A stretch of 64,000 nucleotides of DNA from Asaia sp037151935. GTDB taxonomy: Bacteria; Pseudomonadota; Alphaproteobacteria; Acetobacterales; Acetobacteraceae. The position numbers were made by a program, and so were the translations under genes. The notes under the pieces are model-generated. The model was not told the DNA's origin. It saw nothing but the letters and a program-made list of their open reading frames with translations, and did no database searches. Below are positions 44,413 through 52,480 of the stretch, in pieces (the first letter of the stretch is position 1; each line of letters starts with the position of its first letter). The DNA lies in NCBI RefSeq assembly GCF_051628905.1, contig NZ_CP157575.1, forward strand, positions 434,001 through 498,000, given 5' to 3'.

Positions 44413-45270
44413 TTAGGCGGCTTTGGCCTCGAAAGCGAGTGGGCTGATGCTGCCGAGATATGAATGGCGGCGTCGCGGGTTGTAGAAGCCATTGACGTAC
44501 TGGAAGATGGCGGCGGTTGCCTGCCGCCGAGTGGGCCATGTCTGTCGTCAAAGCATTTCGGCCTTCAGGCTCTTGAAGAAGGTCTCCACGGCTGCATTGT
44601 CGAAGCAGTTTCCTTTGCCGGACATGGATAGCATCATCCTGTATTCCGTCAGTTTCTGCTGGAAATCGTGCGAACAATACTGGCTGCCACGATCAGAGTG
44701 GAAAATACAGCCAGGCGACGGATCGCGCAGTCGCACCGCCATGTCGAGCGCTTTGATTGCAAGGTCCTTTTTCATCCGGTCGCTCGCGGCCCAGCCAATG
44801 ACGCGTCGGCTGAACAGATCGATGACGACAGCCAGGTAAAGCCAGCCCTCGTTTGTCCAGATGTAGCTGATATCGCCTGCCCATTTCCGGTTGGAAGCGT
44901 TGGCCACGAAATCGCCGTTTAGAACATTGGCTGCAACACCAAGGGAATGACGGCTGTCGGTTGTGACTTTGTGACGACGGATGCGCACTGGGCGTATCCC
45001 GTTGAGTTTCATCAGCCGCCCCACACGACGTTCGCCGACATCGAGCCCCGCCTCCTTGAACTCCATGGTCATCCGAGGGCGACCATAGGTGTGGTTGCTC
45101 AGGGCAAAATGCTCTCGGATATGCGCCAGTGCCTTCAAGTCGATGCGTTGGCGCAGGCACACCGGCCTTACTTTCCACGCCCGATAGCCACGCGTCGAGA
45201 CCTGCAGAACCTGGCACAATCTTTCGATGGACCAGTCATGGCGGTGCTCACGGATAAAGGCGAACCTCAC
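44413..45270 (-). pseudogene. IS3-family transposase OrfB with premature stop
   Basis: The frame has the HTH_21 region (NHTYGRPRMTMEFKEAGLDV) and the rve integrase core with Asp in GDISYIW, Asp in FHSDRGSQYCS and Glu in AAVETFFKSLKAE. After AEML a TGA at 44550-44548 replaces what is a Trp codon in homologues. The same frame then continues with RQTWPTRRQATAAIFQYVNG and the normal C-terminus to a TAA at 44413. About 45 residues are lost, though all three catalytic acids precede the stop. Confidence 0.8.
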
Positions 45271-45544
45271 GTCTTTTGGCTCGCGAAGAACTGCGCAGCT
45301 TTTTTAGGATCTCCCTCTCCTCCCGAAGAACGCCGTTTTCCAGGCGAAGACGCTCGTTCTCCCGAGCAAAATCTGTCTGTGATTCGGGTGCTGACAGTTC
45401 GGCGGTCCGATACTGCGAAATCCAGTGCCCAAGCGTCGATTTGCCAATCCCCAGATCCGCCGCCACGCGGGTCCGTGATAAACCGCTGCTCAAGGCAATC
45501 CTCACCGCTTCTCGGCGAAATTCTTCTGTGTGCGTTACAGCCAT
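45248..45544 (-). CDS. IS3-family transposase OrfA
   Basis: The 98-residue protein contains a helix-turn-helix (HTEEFRREAVRIALSSGLSR, then ADLGIGKSTLGHWISQYR) and a leucine-zipper-like coiled coil (ARENERLRLENGVLREEREI). Near its end AAAAAAG (minus strand) offers the -1 frameshift that would fuse it to OrfB. OrfB overlaps its 3' end by 23 bp. It binds the element ends for transposition. Confidence 0.85.
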   Translation of the reverse strand: MAVTHTEEFRREAVRIALSSGLSRTRVAADLGIGKSTLGHWISQYRTAELSAPESQTDFARENERLRLENGVLREEREILKKLRSSSRAKRREVRLYP

Positions 45545-45612
45545 GATCTCGTGTATTCCCCGATGCGAGCTTAAAACGCTCAGTCAACCGAAACAAAACC
45601 GTAGCAAGTCCA

Positions 45613-46053
45613 GTAAACGTTGCCGCGCGGGTGTGCCGCATGGCCATTGCAAGACCACGACCTTCACTGGGGCGCTGCGCGCCACCGGCCTGACCGCGCC
45701 GTTCGTGCATGATGGGGCGATGAACGGTGCCGTATTCCAGACCTATGTTGAGCAGGTGCTCGTGCCGACCTTGCGGCCTGGCGATATCGTCATCCTCGAC
45801 AATCTGCCTGCCCATAAAGGAACCGTAGCGCGCGAGGCTATGGAGGCGGTCGACGCCAGGCTGTTGTTTTCCCGCCCTACAGTCCTGACTTCAACCCAAT
45901 CGAGAATATCTTCACCAAAATGAAGCGTGGATCAGACGGGCGGCACCTCGAACCCTCGACGCTCTTCAGGATACGCCCTGTGGAGCAATTGACGATATCT
46001 CTCATCGTCAGGCCGCTGCATGCTTCACCGCCGCTGGATATGAACCAGACTGA
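45613..46053 (+). pseudogene. IS630-family transposase, 3' part
   Basis: This piece encodes the C-terminal DDE half: RCRAGVPHGHCKTTTFTGAL, then GDIVILDNLPAHKGTVAREA with the second Asp. A missing base near 45872 shifts the frame. The correct frame continues PPYSPDFNPIENIFTKMK with the catalytic Glu, then WIRRAAPRTLDALQ, to a TGA at 46051. The 5' end repeats sequence equivalent to the last residues of the left piece but is only distantly similar, so the two halves come from different IS630 copies. Confidence 0.75.
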
Positions 46054-46207
46054 TCGGATTATGCCCTGGCATTTTGGTCTTGCCGCTGCCACAACCTGCG
46101 AGCACGACGTAATGTCCCATCGAGTTATAGGCTGCTTGCTGGTCTGGATTACGGGCTAGGTCCGCCGCTTGAGTCAGATGAGCGGCGCTGACACTACGCA
46201 AGGGCAT
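46025..46207 (-). pseudogene. UvrD/Rep-type helicase, N-terminal fragment
   Basis: From the ATG at 46207 the frame gives MPLRSVSAAHLTQAADLARN, then PDQQAAYNSMGHYVVLAGCG and SGKTK. This is the Q-motif and Walker A of a superfamily 1A UvrD-like helicase (usually GPGSGKT, here GCGSGKT). The match ends at about 46070, where the IS630 3' end begins; the remaining frame to 46025 is IS sequence. The rest of the helicase is absent, so the gene was cut by IS630 insertion and later deletion. Confidence 0.65.
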
Positions 46208-46226
46208 CGCGAATCTGCTCCAACGC

Positions 46227-46328
46227 CTGCCCTCGTTCGACGACCAGACCTCCGAAACGCTCGTCCGGAAGAGCCCAACCGACGCCGTCCACCGGTATCT
46301 CGACCGGTCGGCGACTGTAGCATGTGAG
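46227..46328 (+). pseudogene. Second MbcA-type antitoxin C-terminal remnant
   Basis: Translation gives LPSFDDQTSETLVRKSPTDA, then VHRYLDRSATVACE, which parallels the C-terminus of the antitoxin at 41163-41268 (LPSFSDQTAEALVREGRADA, VRRYLDR...VTCE). The DNA is also similar. No start, helix-turn-helix or RES gene remains. It is a fragment of a related toxin-antitoxin locus. Confidence 0.6.
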
Positions 46329-46655
46329 CAAAAAGTCCGGCTTTGGCGGTAGGCCAAAAAGCAACCCGACCCGCTGTGTAAGACTGCAGTCATGCATTTT
46401 TCTTATCATCTATCTGCATGAATTGGCAGCCATCAACCATAAGAAACAGTGTGATGCATATCCCGCGCGCGTCAGGGTCATAGGTGACCCGCCAATTCTG
46501 AGTGACAGGACGCATTTTGTGCGTTATCAATAGTCCGGTAAGGGTATTTTTAATATACACAATTCGCAACACATAATTAAAGACCCGTTGCGGCAGAACA
46601 TCCTTACGAGACCGAGAAGTAAAGATAAGACTGAATCATTCGAACGAAAAATAGC
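46329..46655. other. Gene-free region upstream of the ABC-3C operon
   Basis: No gene is supported. The right part is AT-rich (TATTTTTAATATAC near 46546-46560) and probably holds the promoter of the operon that begins at 46656. Confidence 0.4.
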
Positions 46656-47864
46656 ATGAATCATTCGGACAAAATAGCGGCGGACAAAACTTCTCTTGGG
46701 TTTGAATTCCAAGATCTCGTTTACATCGAAAAGCTTATAGAACTCAGACCAGGACAAACGTTAGGTCTTGAGGTCCACGACGATATTCATATAGAGACTG
46801 CTGCAAACGACGCGTCCATCGAAAACTTTCTGCTTGTTCAAGTCAAGCACTCTGTCGATTCCGGTAATATTACAGACCGAGATATTGACCTATGGAAGAC
46901 CATCTACAACTGGCTCAAGCTCGTTCCAAGCCTACCATCTTCCCGAACACTCAGATTTCAACTTTACACCAATAAGAGTATCAACAACCAAGCGTTTGTA
47001 AGCTTACTAAAAGCTCCGCTTCATAACATTCAGGCAATTCTAGATCACATAAGAAAGACAAATCAAGAAATTTCCGCAGCGGAATCAAAAAAGAAGCCAG
47101 ATGATTCACCGAATCCGCTTGCAAAATACGTGCAGTCCATTTCGCAAGCACACGACGAAGAACTAAAATTTATATTCGAACGATTTGAGTTTTATTCTGA
47201 TAACTCGTCCATCATCTCAAGGATATCTTCTGCACTGAGACAGCTTTCTATTCCGACATCACGCTTAGAAGATACCAGAAAGCACGTGATCGGCGCATTC
47301 AAGGAGTCGAAATTCTCGCGAATTATAGCAGGAGAAAAAGTCGCAATCACTTTCGACGATTTCCGAATCGCCATGGGATTTGATAGAATCATTAGATCAG
47401 CCAGAGCGGAACCCACAGATTTTGAGCAATTTGTCGACATATATTACAGCTATCAACGGCCAGACAGGCTATCTTTTATTAACAGCAAATTTCACGATCA
47501 ACTTAAAGACATTGGCATTAGTGATAATGAAATCGTTGACCGCGGGGTTGAAATGATGCTGGCAGAGCAATTTATGGAGTCTCTCCAGAAAGCTGGTTCA
47601 TTTAGTGCGACTGAAAATTCAAGACTAGAAAATAAAGCTTTTACTGAATGGAAACTTTTACACAACCAATCACATCGCAATGCAATCGACGGTGATGAGG
47701 CGGCACATCAGAAAGCATCACTGGGCTGCTACGACCAAACGATGCGCAATCCCCTAAAAGCTGGCAATATCGAGCTTCCTAGTAACTTGAGCTGTGGAAA
47801 ATACATTAAGCTCTCCGACATTCCTCGCATCGGGTGGCGCAAGAACTGGCAGAACAGGTTCTGA
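46656..47864 (+). CDS. ABC-3C system effector protein with Cap4-like nuclease domain
   Basis: The 402-residue protein opens with the pattern of the Cap4-type PD-(D/E)XK endonuclease domain: KTSLGFEFQDLVYIEKLIEL, an acidic EVHDDIHIE strand (about 45-53) and LLVQVKHS (about 64-71, the QxK core). The C-terminal half (about 150-402) is helical and would be one of the ABC-3C C-terminal domains that couple the effector to the ATPase. It is the first gene of a three-gene operon with the middle component and a DUF3732 ATPase. It would be expected to cut DNA when the ATPase senses infection; this is inferred from family predictions. Confidence 0.75.
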   Translation: MNHSDKIAADKTSLGFEFQDLVYIEKLIELRPGQTLGLEVHDDIHIETAANDASIENFLLVQVKHSVDSGNITDRDIDLWKTIYNWLKLVPSLPSSRTLRFQLYTNKSINNQAFVSLLKAPLHNIQAILDHIRKTNQEISAAESKKKPDDSPNPLAKYVQSISQAHDEELKFIFERFEFYSDNSSIISRISSALRQLSIPTSRLEDTRKHVIGAFKESKFSRIIAGEKVAITFDDFRIAMGFDRIIRSARAEPTDFEQFVDIYYSYQRPDRLSFINSKFHDQLKDIGISDNEIVDRGVEMMLAEQFMESLQKAGSFSATENSRLENKAFTEWKLLHNQSHRNAIDGDEAAHQKASLGCYDQTMRNPLKAGNIELPSNLSCGKYIKLSDIPRIGWRKNWQNRF

Positions 47865-47866
47865 AA

Positions 47867-48319
47867 ATGAATCGCGTGTCCCAAAACGAGTTGATCGGTA
47901 CTGTCGCTATCCAAAGCGCGCTGGAAAATTCAACAGAACGCCGTCTATCTCTAGCTAAAACGATGCTAGTCCTGCCCTTACTTTTTGATAGGATCATACG
48001 CTCAGTCCTAAAGAGGAAAAACAGCATCGTATTGAGCAGCAAGGATCTCTTAATTTCCAACCCAAATGCATTTGTCACGTTACGCACAAGATATGAGGAT
48101 TTGACCATCACTTCGTTGAATACGATACTTCTTGCACAAGAACTGGGCATGGCGACACTAGAGAACGATCACCTAGTACTCAAGAAGAGAATATTTCTTC
48201 AAGAAAACTTGCAGATCGGAAAAATTGCGTCAGATATTTTGGCGTCCGGCCCCAAACTTGCTCTAATTTTGGGCGAAAATACGGCAGACCTCTATCAAAC
48301 ATTTAGGATTGAGCTGTGA
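47867..48319 (+). CDS. ABC-three-component system middle component
   Basis: The 150-residue protein matches the small helical middle component of ABC-3C systems: NELIGTVAIQSALENSTERR at the start, LSLAKTMLVLPLLFDRIIR, then a C-terminal winged-helix-like segment (LLAQELGMATLENDHLVLKK). It starts directly after the upstream stop (ATG at 47867; an in-frame GTG at 47834 overlaps the first gene). Its TGA overlaps the GTG of the ATPase gene. It probably bridges effector and ATPase. Confidence 0.72.
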   Translation: MNRVSQNELIGTVAIQSALENSTERRLSLAKTMLVLPLLFDRIIRSVLKRKNSIVLSSKDLLISNPNAFVTLRTRYEDLTITSLNTILLAQELGMATLENDHLVLKKRIFLQENLQIGKIASDILASGPKLALILGENTADLYQTFRIEL

Positions 48320-50181
48320 GCAATATTCAGATCTCAAATCTTGTTCTTTGGCAAAAAAATGGCATCAAACGAACGCTTAACTTTCTACACAATCGCGTGA
48401 ATGTCATCACAGGCGATTCCGGAAAGGGTAAATCATCGATTTTATTTATAATTGATTATTGTCTTCTAGCACGTGAAACCACGGGCATATCGAAAACAAA
48501 CATCGATTCTAAGGTAGACTGGTACGGCATCAAAATTTCCATAGACGGCAAAGAACTTGTCATCGCACGTCCCTCTGAGAGCAACGGAGCGACGGACCAA
48601 GCATATTTCAGCGAGAACGGCACCATCCCAACTTTACCCATACTAAACGTCCAAATCGACAATCTGAAGAAAGTGCTTAGCAGCGCCTTTGGCATCGATA
48701 CCGAGTTGCGGGTACCCTACGGCGGTCGATACATCAAGGCAGGATCAAAAGTTTCTTTTCGAAATTTCCTCGCTTACAGCTATCAAGACCAAAATACAAT
48801 TGTCGCGCCAAACCATCTCTACATTCGGCCTACCGATGGCCGCTACCAAGAGGCTATCGAACGGACGTTTCGAATGGCCATTGGGGCGGAGAATGTGAGC
48901 ACAGCACTTGCTCGAAATCGCCTTGCTGAACTGGAACGAAGGAAAGCGGTTCAGGCTAGAAAAAATGAGTCTTACGCCAAATCTGCAAATGCTTTTTCGG
49001 AAGAGGTAGAGGCTCTATCCAGTGAGGCCTACTCGCTTGGTGTGATCGAGCGCAAGCCTGAATCGTACGAAGATAGCTTCACTGCACTTCGCGAATTAGT
49101 GGCAACCCCCGTAGCTCCAAGTGACCATAAACGTGAAGTCGAGAGGTTCGAGCGTGAAATTTTCAGCTTGTCTGCCAAAAATCGTCAATTGAAAGCGTTC
49201 ATCGACGGCAAACCTGCATTCACTATTGCATTGAAGGAAACCGAGGACGCACTCAAACCTGTTAACGCGTTCAATTCACAAGCCGACGACATATTTCCTT
49301 CCCAGTTTGCCAACGAAGTCATTGCTAGGTTACAGCGAGAACTATCCGACATAAAATTATCATTACGAGATCGTAAAATCTTTCCTTTCTTAGACGAAGT
49401 CAAAAATATTTATGAGGAAAACGAGAATAAAATCCAAACACTCAGAGAAGAATTGTTAAAAATCAAAACAAAACAGCCAATCCAATACAATCCTAATGAT
49501 TATTATCGTTACTTGGGACGTCTGGAAGCAAAACTTGAAGTCTACCGTCAAAGCGAAGACCAGGTCATTCAACCACCGCAAGACGATCTCGACGACTCTA
49601 TTGCCGACCTACGGCAGAAAGTGGAACAGAACGATGAGAAAAGTCTGTTAGCGAAGCAAGAATTGAATCGTTTGATTAACAAACGGCTTACGACACTACC
49701 GCTAAAGGGTTACAATAATTTCTCCGCTTTTTATTATGAGAAAGAAAAACTGATTCACCTCCATTCATCTGATCTGGCGACAATAGAAAAAATGCCTGAT
49801 GTGGGAAGTGCATCAAACTATCTTTATATCCACGTTTCCTATTTCCTCGCATTGCACGAGATCGCCAAGACAAGGCAGATCCCTTGGGTTCCCTCTTTCT
49901 TGGTGCTTGATCAGGTCAGCACGCCATATTTCTCAAGCGATGGTAAGCCCAACGATGATATCCGTAGCTTGGATAAAATTTTGATAGAATTAAACAAGTT
50001 CGTCATAGATATGGACAAATTTGGTGGTTTCCAGATTATCTTATTAGAACACATCGACAAAGAACACTGGGCTTCACTGAATCTGGACCGGTTCTATCTT
50101 GTGGACAACGAACTCCGCGACAACTATGGCCTTATTCTAGAAGCTCCGGGAGATGAAAGTCCGGCAGAACCGCCCAAGTAG
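48316..50181 (+). CDS. DUF3732-type SMC-like ABC ATPase of an ABC-3C system
   Basis: The 621-residue protein has an N-terminal ATPase half with Walker A ITGDSGKGKSSILFIIDYCL (about 33-52) and a central coiled-coil-rich region (about 200-480, Glu/Lys/Leu-rich). Its C-terminal half has SFLVLDQVSTPYFS (Walker B-like, LVLDQ where many ABC ATPases have DEP) and an LLEHIDKEHW segment (H-loop-like). This is the DUF3732 family. The start is GTG at 48316, overlapping the previous stop as GTGA. It would act as the sensor or switch of the conflict system. Confidence 0.82.
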   Translation: MSNIQISNLVLWQKNGIKRTLNFLHNRVNVITGDSGKGKSSILFIIDYCLLARETTGISKTNIDSKVDWYGIKISIDGKELVIARPSESNGATDQAYFSENGTIPTLPILNVQIDNLKKVLSSAFGIDTELRVPYGGRYIKAGSKVSFRNFLAYSYQDQNTIVAPNHLYIRPTDGRYQEAIERTFRMAIGAENVSTALARNRLAELERRKAVQARKNESYAKSANAFSEEVEALSSEAYSLGVIERKPESYEDSFTALRELVATPVAPSDHKREVERFEREIFSLSAKNRQLKAFIDGKPAFTIALKETEDALKPVNAFNSQADDIFPSQFANEVIARLQRELSDIKLSLRDRKIFPFLDEVKNIYEENENKIQTLREELLKIKTKQPIQYNPNDYYRYLGRLEAKLEVYRQSEDQVIQPPQDDLDDSIADLRQKVEQNDEKSLLAKQELNRLINKRLTTLPLKGYNNFSAFYYEKEKLIHLHSSDLATIEKMPDVGSASNYLYIHVSYFLALHEIAKTRQIPWVPSFLVLDQVSTPYFSSDGKPNDDIRSLDKILIELNKFVIDMDKFGGFQIILLEHIDKEHWASLNLDRFYLVDNELRDNYGLILEAPGDESPAEPPK

Positions 50182-50320
50182 AGGTGAACTGATGCCCTTA
50201 GCCAATGAACTGGCTTGAAGTTCTTCTTTTTTTGGATCGCCTCGGGCCGAAATTTCTGTGGTAGCAGATGCACCAAATTGGTGGCTGGATGAAACATGCC
50301 CGATTGGGTTCAATATCGGT

Positions 50321-50745
50321 ATGGCTGAATTATTGGTTGTGCAGACCTTGACCGAGAAGCGTGCCGAGGTCCTCGGACGGATCAGGGCCTATGAGGCTCA
50401 GATCGCACAGGCGAAGCCTGATCTGGCTCATGTAAACGCGACAATCGAGCTATTTGCTGCACCCGAACGACAGCGCATCCGTTACATGGTCAGCCATGGA
50501 TTTTTCAAAAGGGGGCGAGATCGCCGATATCTGCACGAGCCATCTCGGGGTGGATGGCACGATGAATATACACCAACGCGCTGAACGTGTCATGGCCGAA
50601 CGCGGCCTCGACACTTCGGATACGACGTTACGCAATTTTGTCGTGTTCAAGGTTGTCCAGGCCCTCCACCACGCCAGACGCTGCAAGCTCCTCCGTATTG
50701 GTCGCAAAGCGTAAAGGCACGTGCGTCTGGGCACCAAGGGACGGC
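50321..50745 (+). pseudogene. Small coiled-coil protein gene with two frameshifts
   Basis: The frame from ATG 50321 encodes AELLVVQTLTEKRAEVLGRI and a helical stretch to SHGFFKR. An extra G in the G5 run at 50511-50515 breaks it; the +1 frame continues GEIADICTSHLGVDGTMNIH and GLDTSDTTLRNFVVFKVVQA. A second shift near 50706 restores RKRKGTCVW. It resembles a small conserved alphaproteobacterial protein of unknown function (coiled coil plus winged-helix-like domain), now decayed. Confidence 0.6.
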
Positions 50746-50746
50746 A

Positions 50747-50980
50747 TCACGTTGCGCGTCGTCGCCAGTAGCCCTTCCGTGCCCGACTGACGGTCACTGC
50801 CAACGCTCTGCCAGTCAATCGATCAGCCAGGCGCCCGTTGCTTTCTTGGCGGTGATCCTCGAGCCACGCCGCATGGGTTCCGTAGGCGTCAAGATATCGT
50901 CCATCGACCCTCAGATGATGGCCGCCGATCATGCCCCTGAGGCGAGAGAAAAGGCTTTCGGCAAAATTGGTATGCACGCC
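50747..50980 (-). pseudogene. IS1595/ISXO2-like transposase C-terminal fragment
   Basis: The segment encodes GVHTNFAESLFSRLRGMIGG and HHLRVDGRYLDAYGTHAAW, ending in KGYWRR. This is the C-terminal signature of ISXO2-type transposases (VHTNHAESFFSRLRR...YW), including the catalytic Glu/Asn of NxAES. The N-terminal half is absent. It is fused in frame to IS630-like sequence at the upstream side. Confidence 0.65.
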
Positions 50981-51206
50981 ATCGCGCTGCCGATCCAGAC
51001 CCGCCTCAAGCAGGGCCTTCAATTCAGCCTGCTAGGCGACAGGCCGATCCGGCGTGCTGATAGTCGCGCAGGCTATCGGGTCCTTCGGTATTGAAACGGT
51101 GAACCCAGTCTCGCAATGTCTGGCGCTCCATGTCGCCTACGCGGGCCGCAAGCCGCCTCAGGTCAGAGGCTGAATAGTCATCCCGTAGCTTTACCGCTGC
51201 CGTCAT
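50981..51206 (-). pseudogene. IS630-like transposase N-terminal fragment
   Basis: It encodes AVKLRDDYSASDLRRLAARV, then MERQTLRDWVHRFNTEGPDS, the helix-turn-helix of a second IS630 subgroup. The usual intervening helix is deleted, a frameshift lies near 51023, and the remains run into the ISXO2-like fragment at 50980. It is a mosaic of two dead insertion sequences. Confidence 0.65.
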
Positions 51207-51982
51207 CAGTCCGATCCTCCTGCCTCAGGAGAATCATAACCGGCGCCGTTCGTCACTTCACCCACGCGTCAGTCGCTACGTCCTTTGGTATAAGCTTTCT
51301 GTCCCGGAACGTTTACGGACTTTCCCCTGATTGTGTGCTCGTCCGCACTAGGAGGAATCCTCCCAATGCATTTTGCAATTGGTAGCGGTTAGGCTGGCCC
51401 GATTTGAACCTGCGAAATTAAGTTATTGATCTTGTTAGGATTTATTTTTATTCACCCATGCATCATAGAAAAACCCCACGAACCGGTTGATTTCGTGGGG
51501 TTTTTTAGGGTGTTTCTGGTTGCGGGGGCGCGCAAGCACCGATACCCACATTCACTTCAGGCGGCAATATAATTGATTAATATCAATACACTAACGTCTT
51601 TCCTCACGACAGGCGCTTTGGCGTGCGTTCGCCGGAGAGCGAGTTTGACCAAAGTGAAGCGGTCCGCCTCCGGGCCAACGCTCTCATAGTAATTCAGCAC
51701 CGAAAGTTACTCGGCGTGGGCGAACGACCCGCCGACGAATTGAGCAAGCTATCCGCGGAGCCTCAAACTGGCAGAGCGTGGTGGGCCGTCTGCTCCGCAT
51801 CAGTCTGACCCGCGGCCGGTTCGCGCCTGCCGAAGAGCCCGGAGAACTCACGCTCCGGCCCTAGAAGCCAATACTTGAGCGGCAGATTGGAAGGAAGGTC
51901 AACGGGTTGATGCGCTCGGACCGGGCAAGCTGGCGGTTCAGACGGAGCCGATCTGGGTCTAAGCTCGGATGATCAGCCCCAG
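51207..51982. other. Gene-free left border of the restriction cluster
   Basis: No gene is supported. Three short motifs recur on the far side of the restriction cluster: CCCGATTTGAACCTG (51398-51412), AACCGGTTGA (51481-51490) and TGGTTGCGGG (51517-51526, here TGGTTGCGGGGGC). They resemble the T-arm and acceptor end of a minus-strand tRNA, but no cloverleaf can be formed. ACCCCACGAA...TTTCGTGGGGTTTTTTA at about 51473-51508 looks like an intrinsic terminator. Confidence 0.5.
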
Positions 51983-52450
51983 TTAGCAGCGATCAGCACG
52001 CAACCTGACGAGACCGCTATCGAAGTCGCCGTTACCGTTCCGAAGCCAGTCGCCAATACGGTCGGCAAGCGTATCTGCGCCCGCCCCGCGGAGGCCGCAT
52101 TCCCATACAGTCGCAATGCGCCAGTCCGCGCGACGCAGGGCATCGGCCGCGTCCCTGTCGCGCACGATGTTGCGTTCGAACTTCGCACTCCAGAAGTCCG
52201 TGTTGGACGAAGGTGTGGTACACCAGTGACAGTCCTCATGGCGATGCCAGAAGCAGCCGTGGACGAAGGCAACCGCCTTGAACCGGGGGAAGACAAGATC
52301 GGGCTTGCCGGGTAGATCGGACGCATGCAACCGGTAGCGGATGCCGGCTGCGTGGAGCTTTTGCCGGAGCAAACGCTCGGGCCTCGTATCTTTGCCGCGA
52401 ATGCCCGCCATCATCCGTGATCGGGTCGTCGGATCAACTACGTCCACCAT
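51983..52450 (-). CDS. vsr: Very short patch repair (Vsr) mismatch endonuclease
   Basis: The 155-residue enzyme nicks T:G mismatches arising from deamination of 5-methylcytosine. It follows the Vsr family closely: VDPTTRSRMMAGIRGKDTRP, RYRLHASDLPGKPDLVFPRF (catalytic Asp in PGKPDLVF), FVHGCFWHRHEDCHWCTTP with zinc-binding His/Cys, and NIVRDRDAADALRRADWR. It is divergent from the C5-methyltransferase gene with about 30 bp between them, the expected pairing of Vsr with a cytosine methylase. Confidence 0.95.
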   Translation of the reverse strand: MVDVVDPTTRSRMMAGIRGKDTRPERLLRQKLHAAGIRYRLHASDLPGKPDLVFPRFKAVAFVHGCFWHRHEDCHWCTTPSSNTDFWSAKFERNIVRDRDAADALRRADWRIATVWECGLRGAGADTLADRIGDWLRNGNGDFDSGLVRLRADRC

Positions 52451-52480
52451 GAACCTTGGCCTGTCTTTGTCTGACTGCAG

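Larger units (their letters stand above)
44376..45612 (-). mobile_element. IS3-family element (1237 bp) inside IS630 remnants
   Basis: Perfect 20-bp terminal repeats TGGACTTGCTACGGTTTTGT occur at 44376-44395 and inverted at 45593-45612. It carries orfA and orfB on the minus strand. Flanking bases (CCCT on the left, GTAA on the right) do not form a target duplication, and the two IS630 pieces beside it do not join cleanly. This suggests recombination or deletion after insertion. Confidence 0.88.

Noticed and set aside
51391..51530. A functional tRNA gene
   Set aside because: T-arm-like and acceptor-like pieces are present, but they are out of order and cannot form a cloverleaf.
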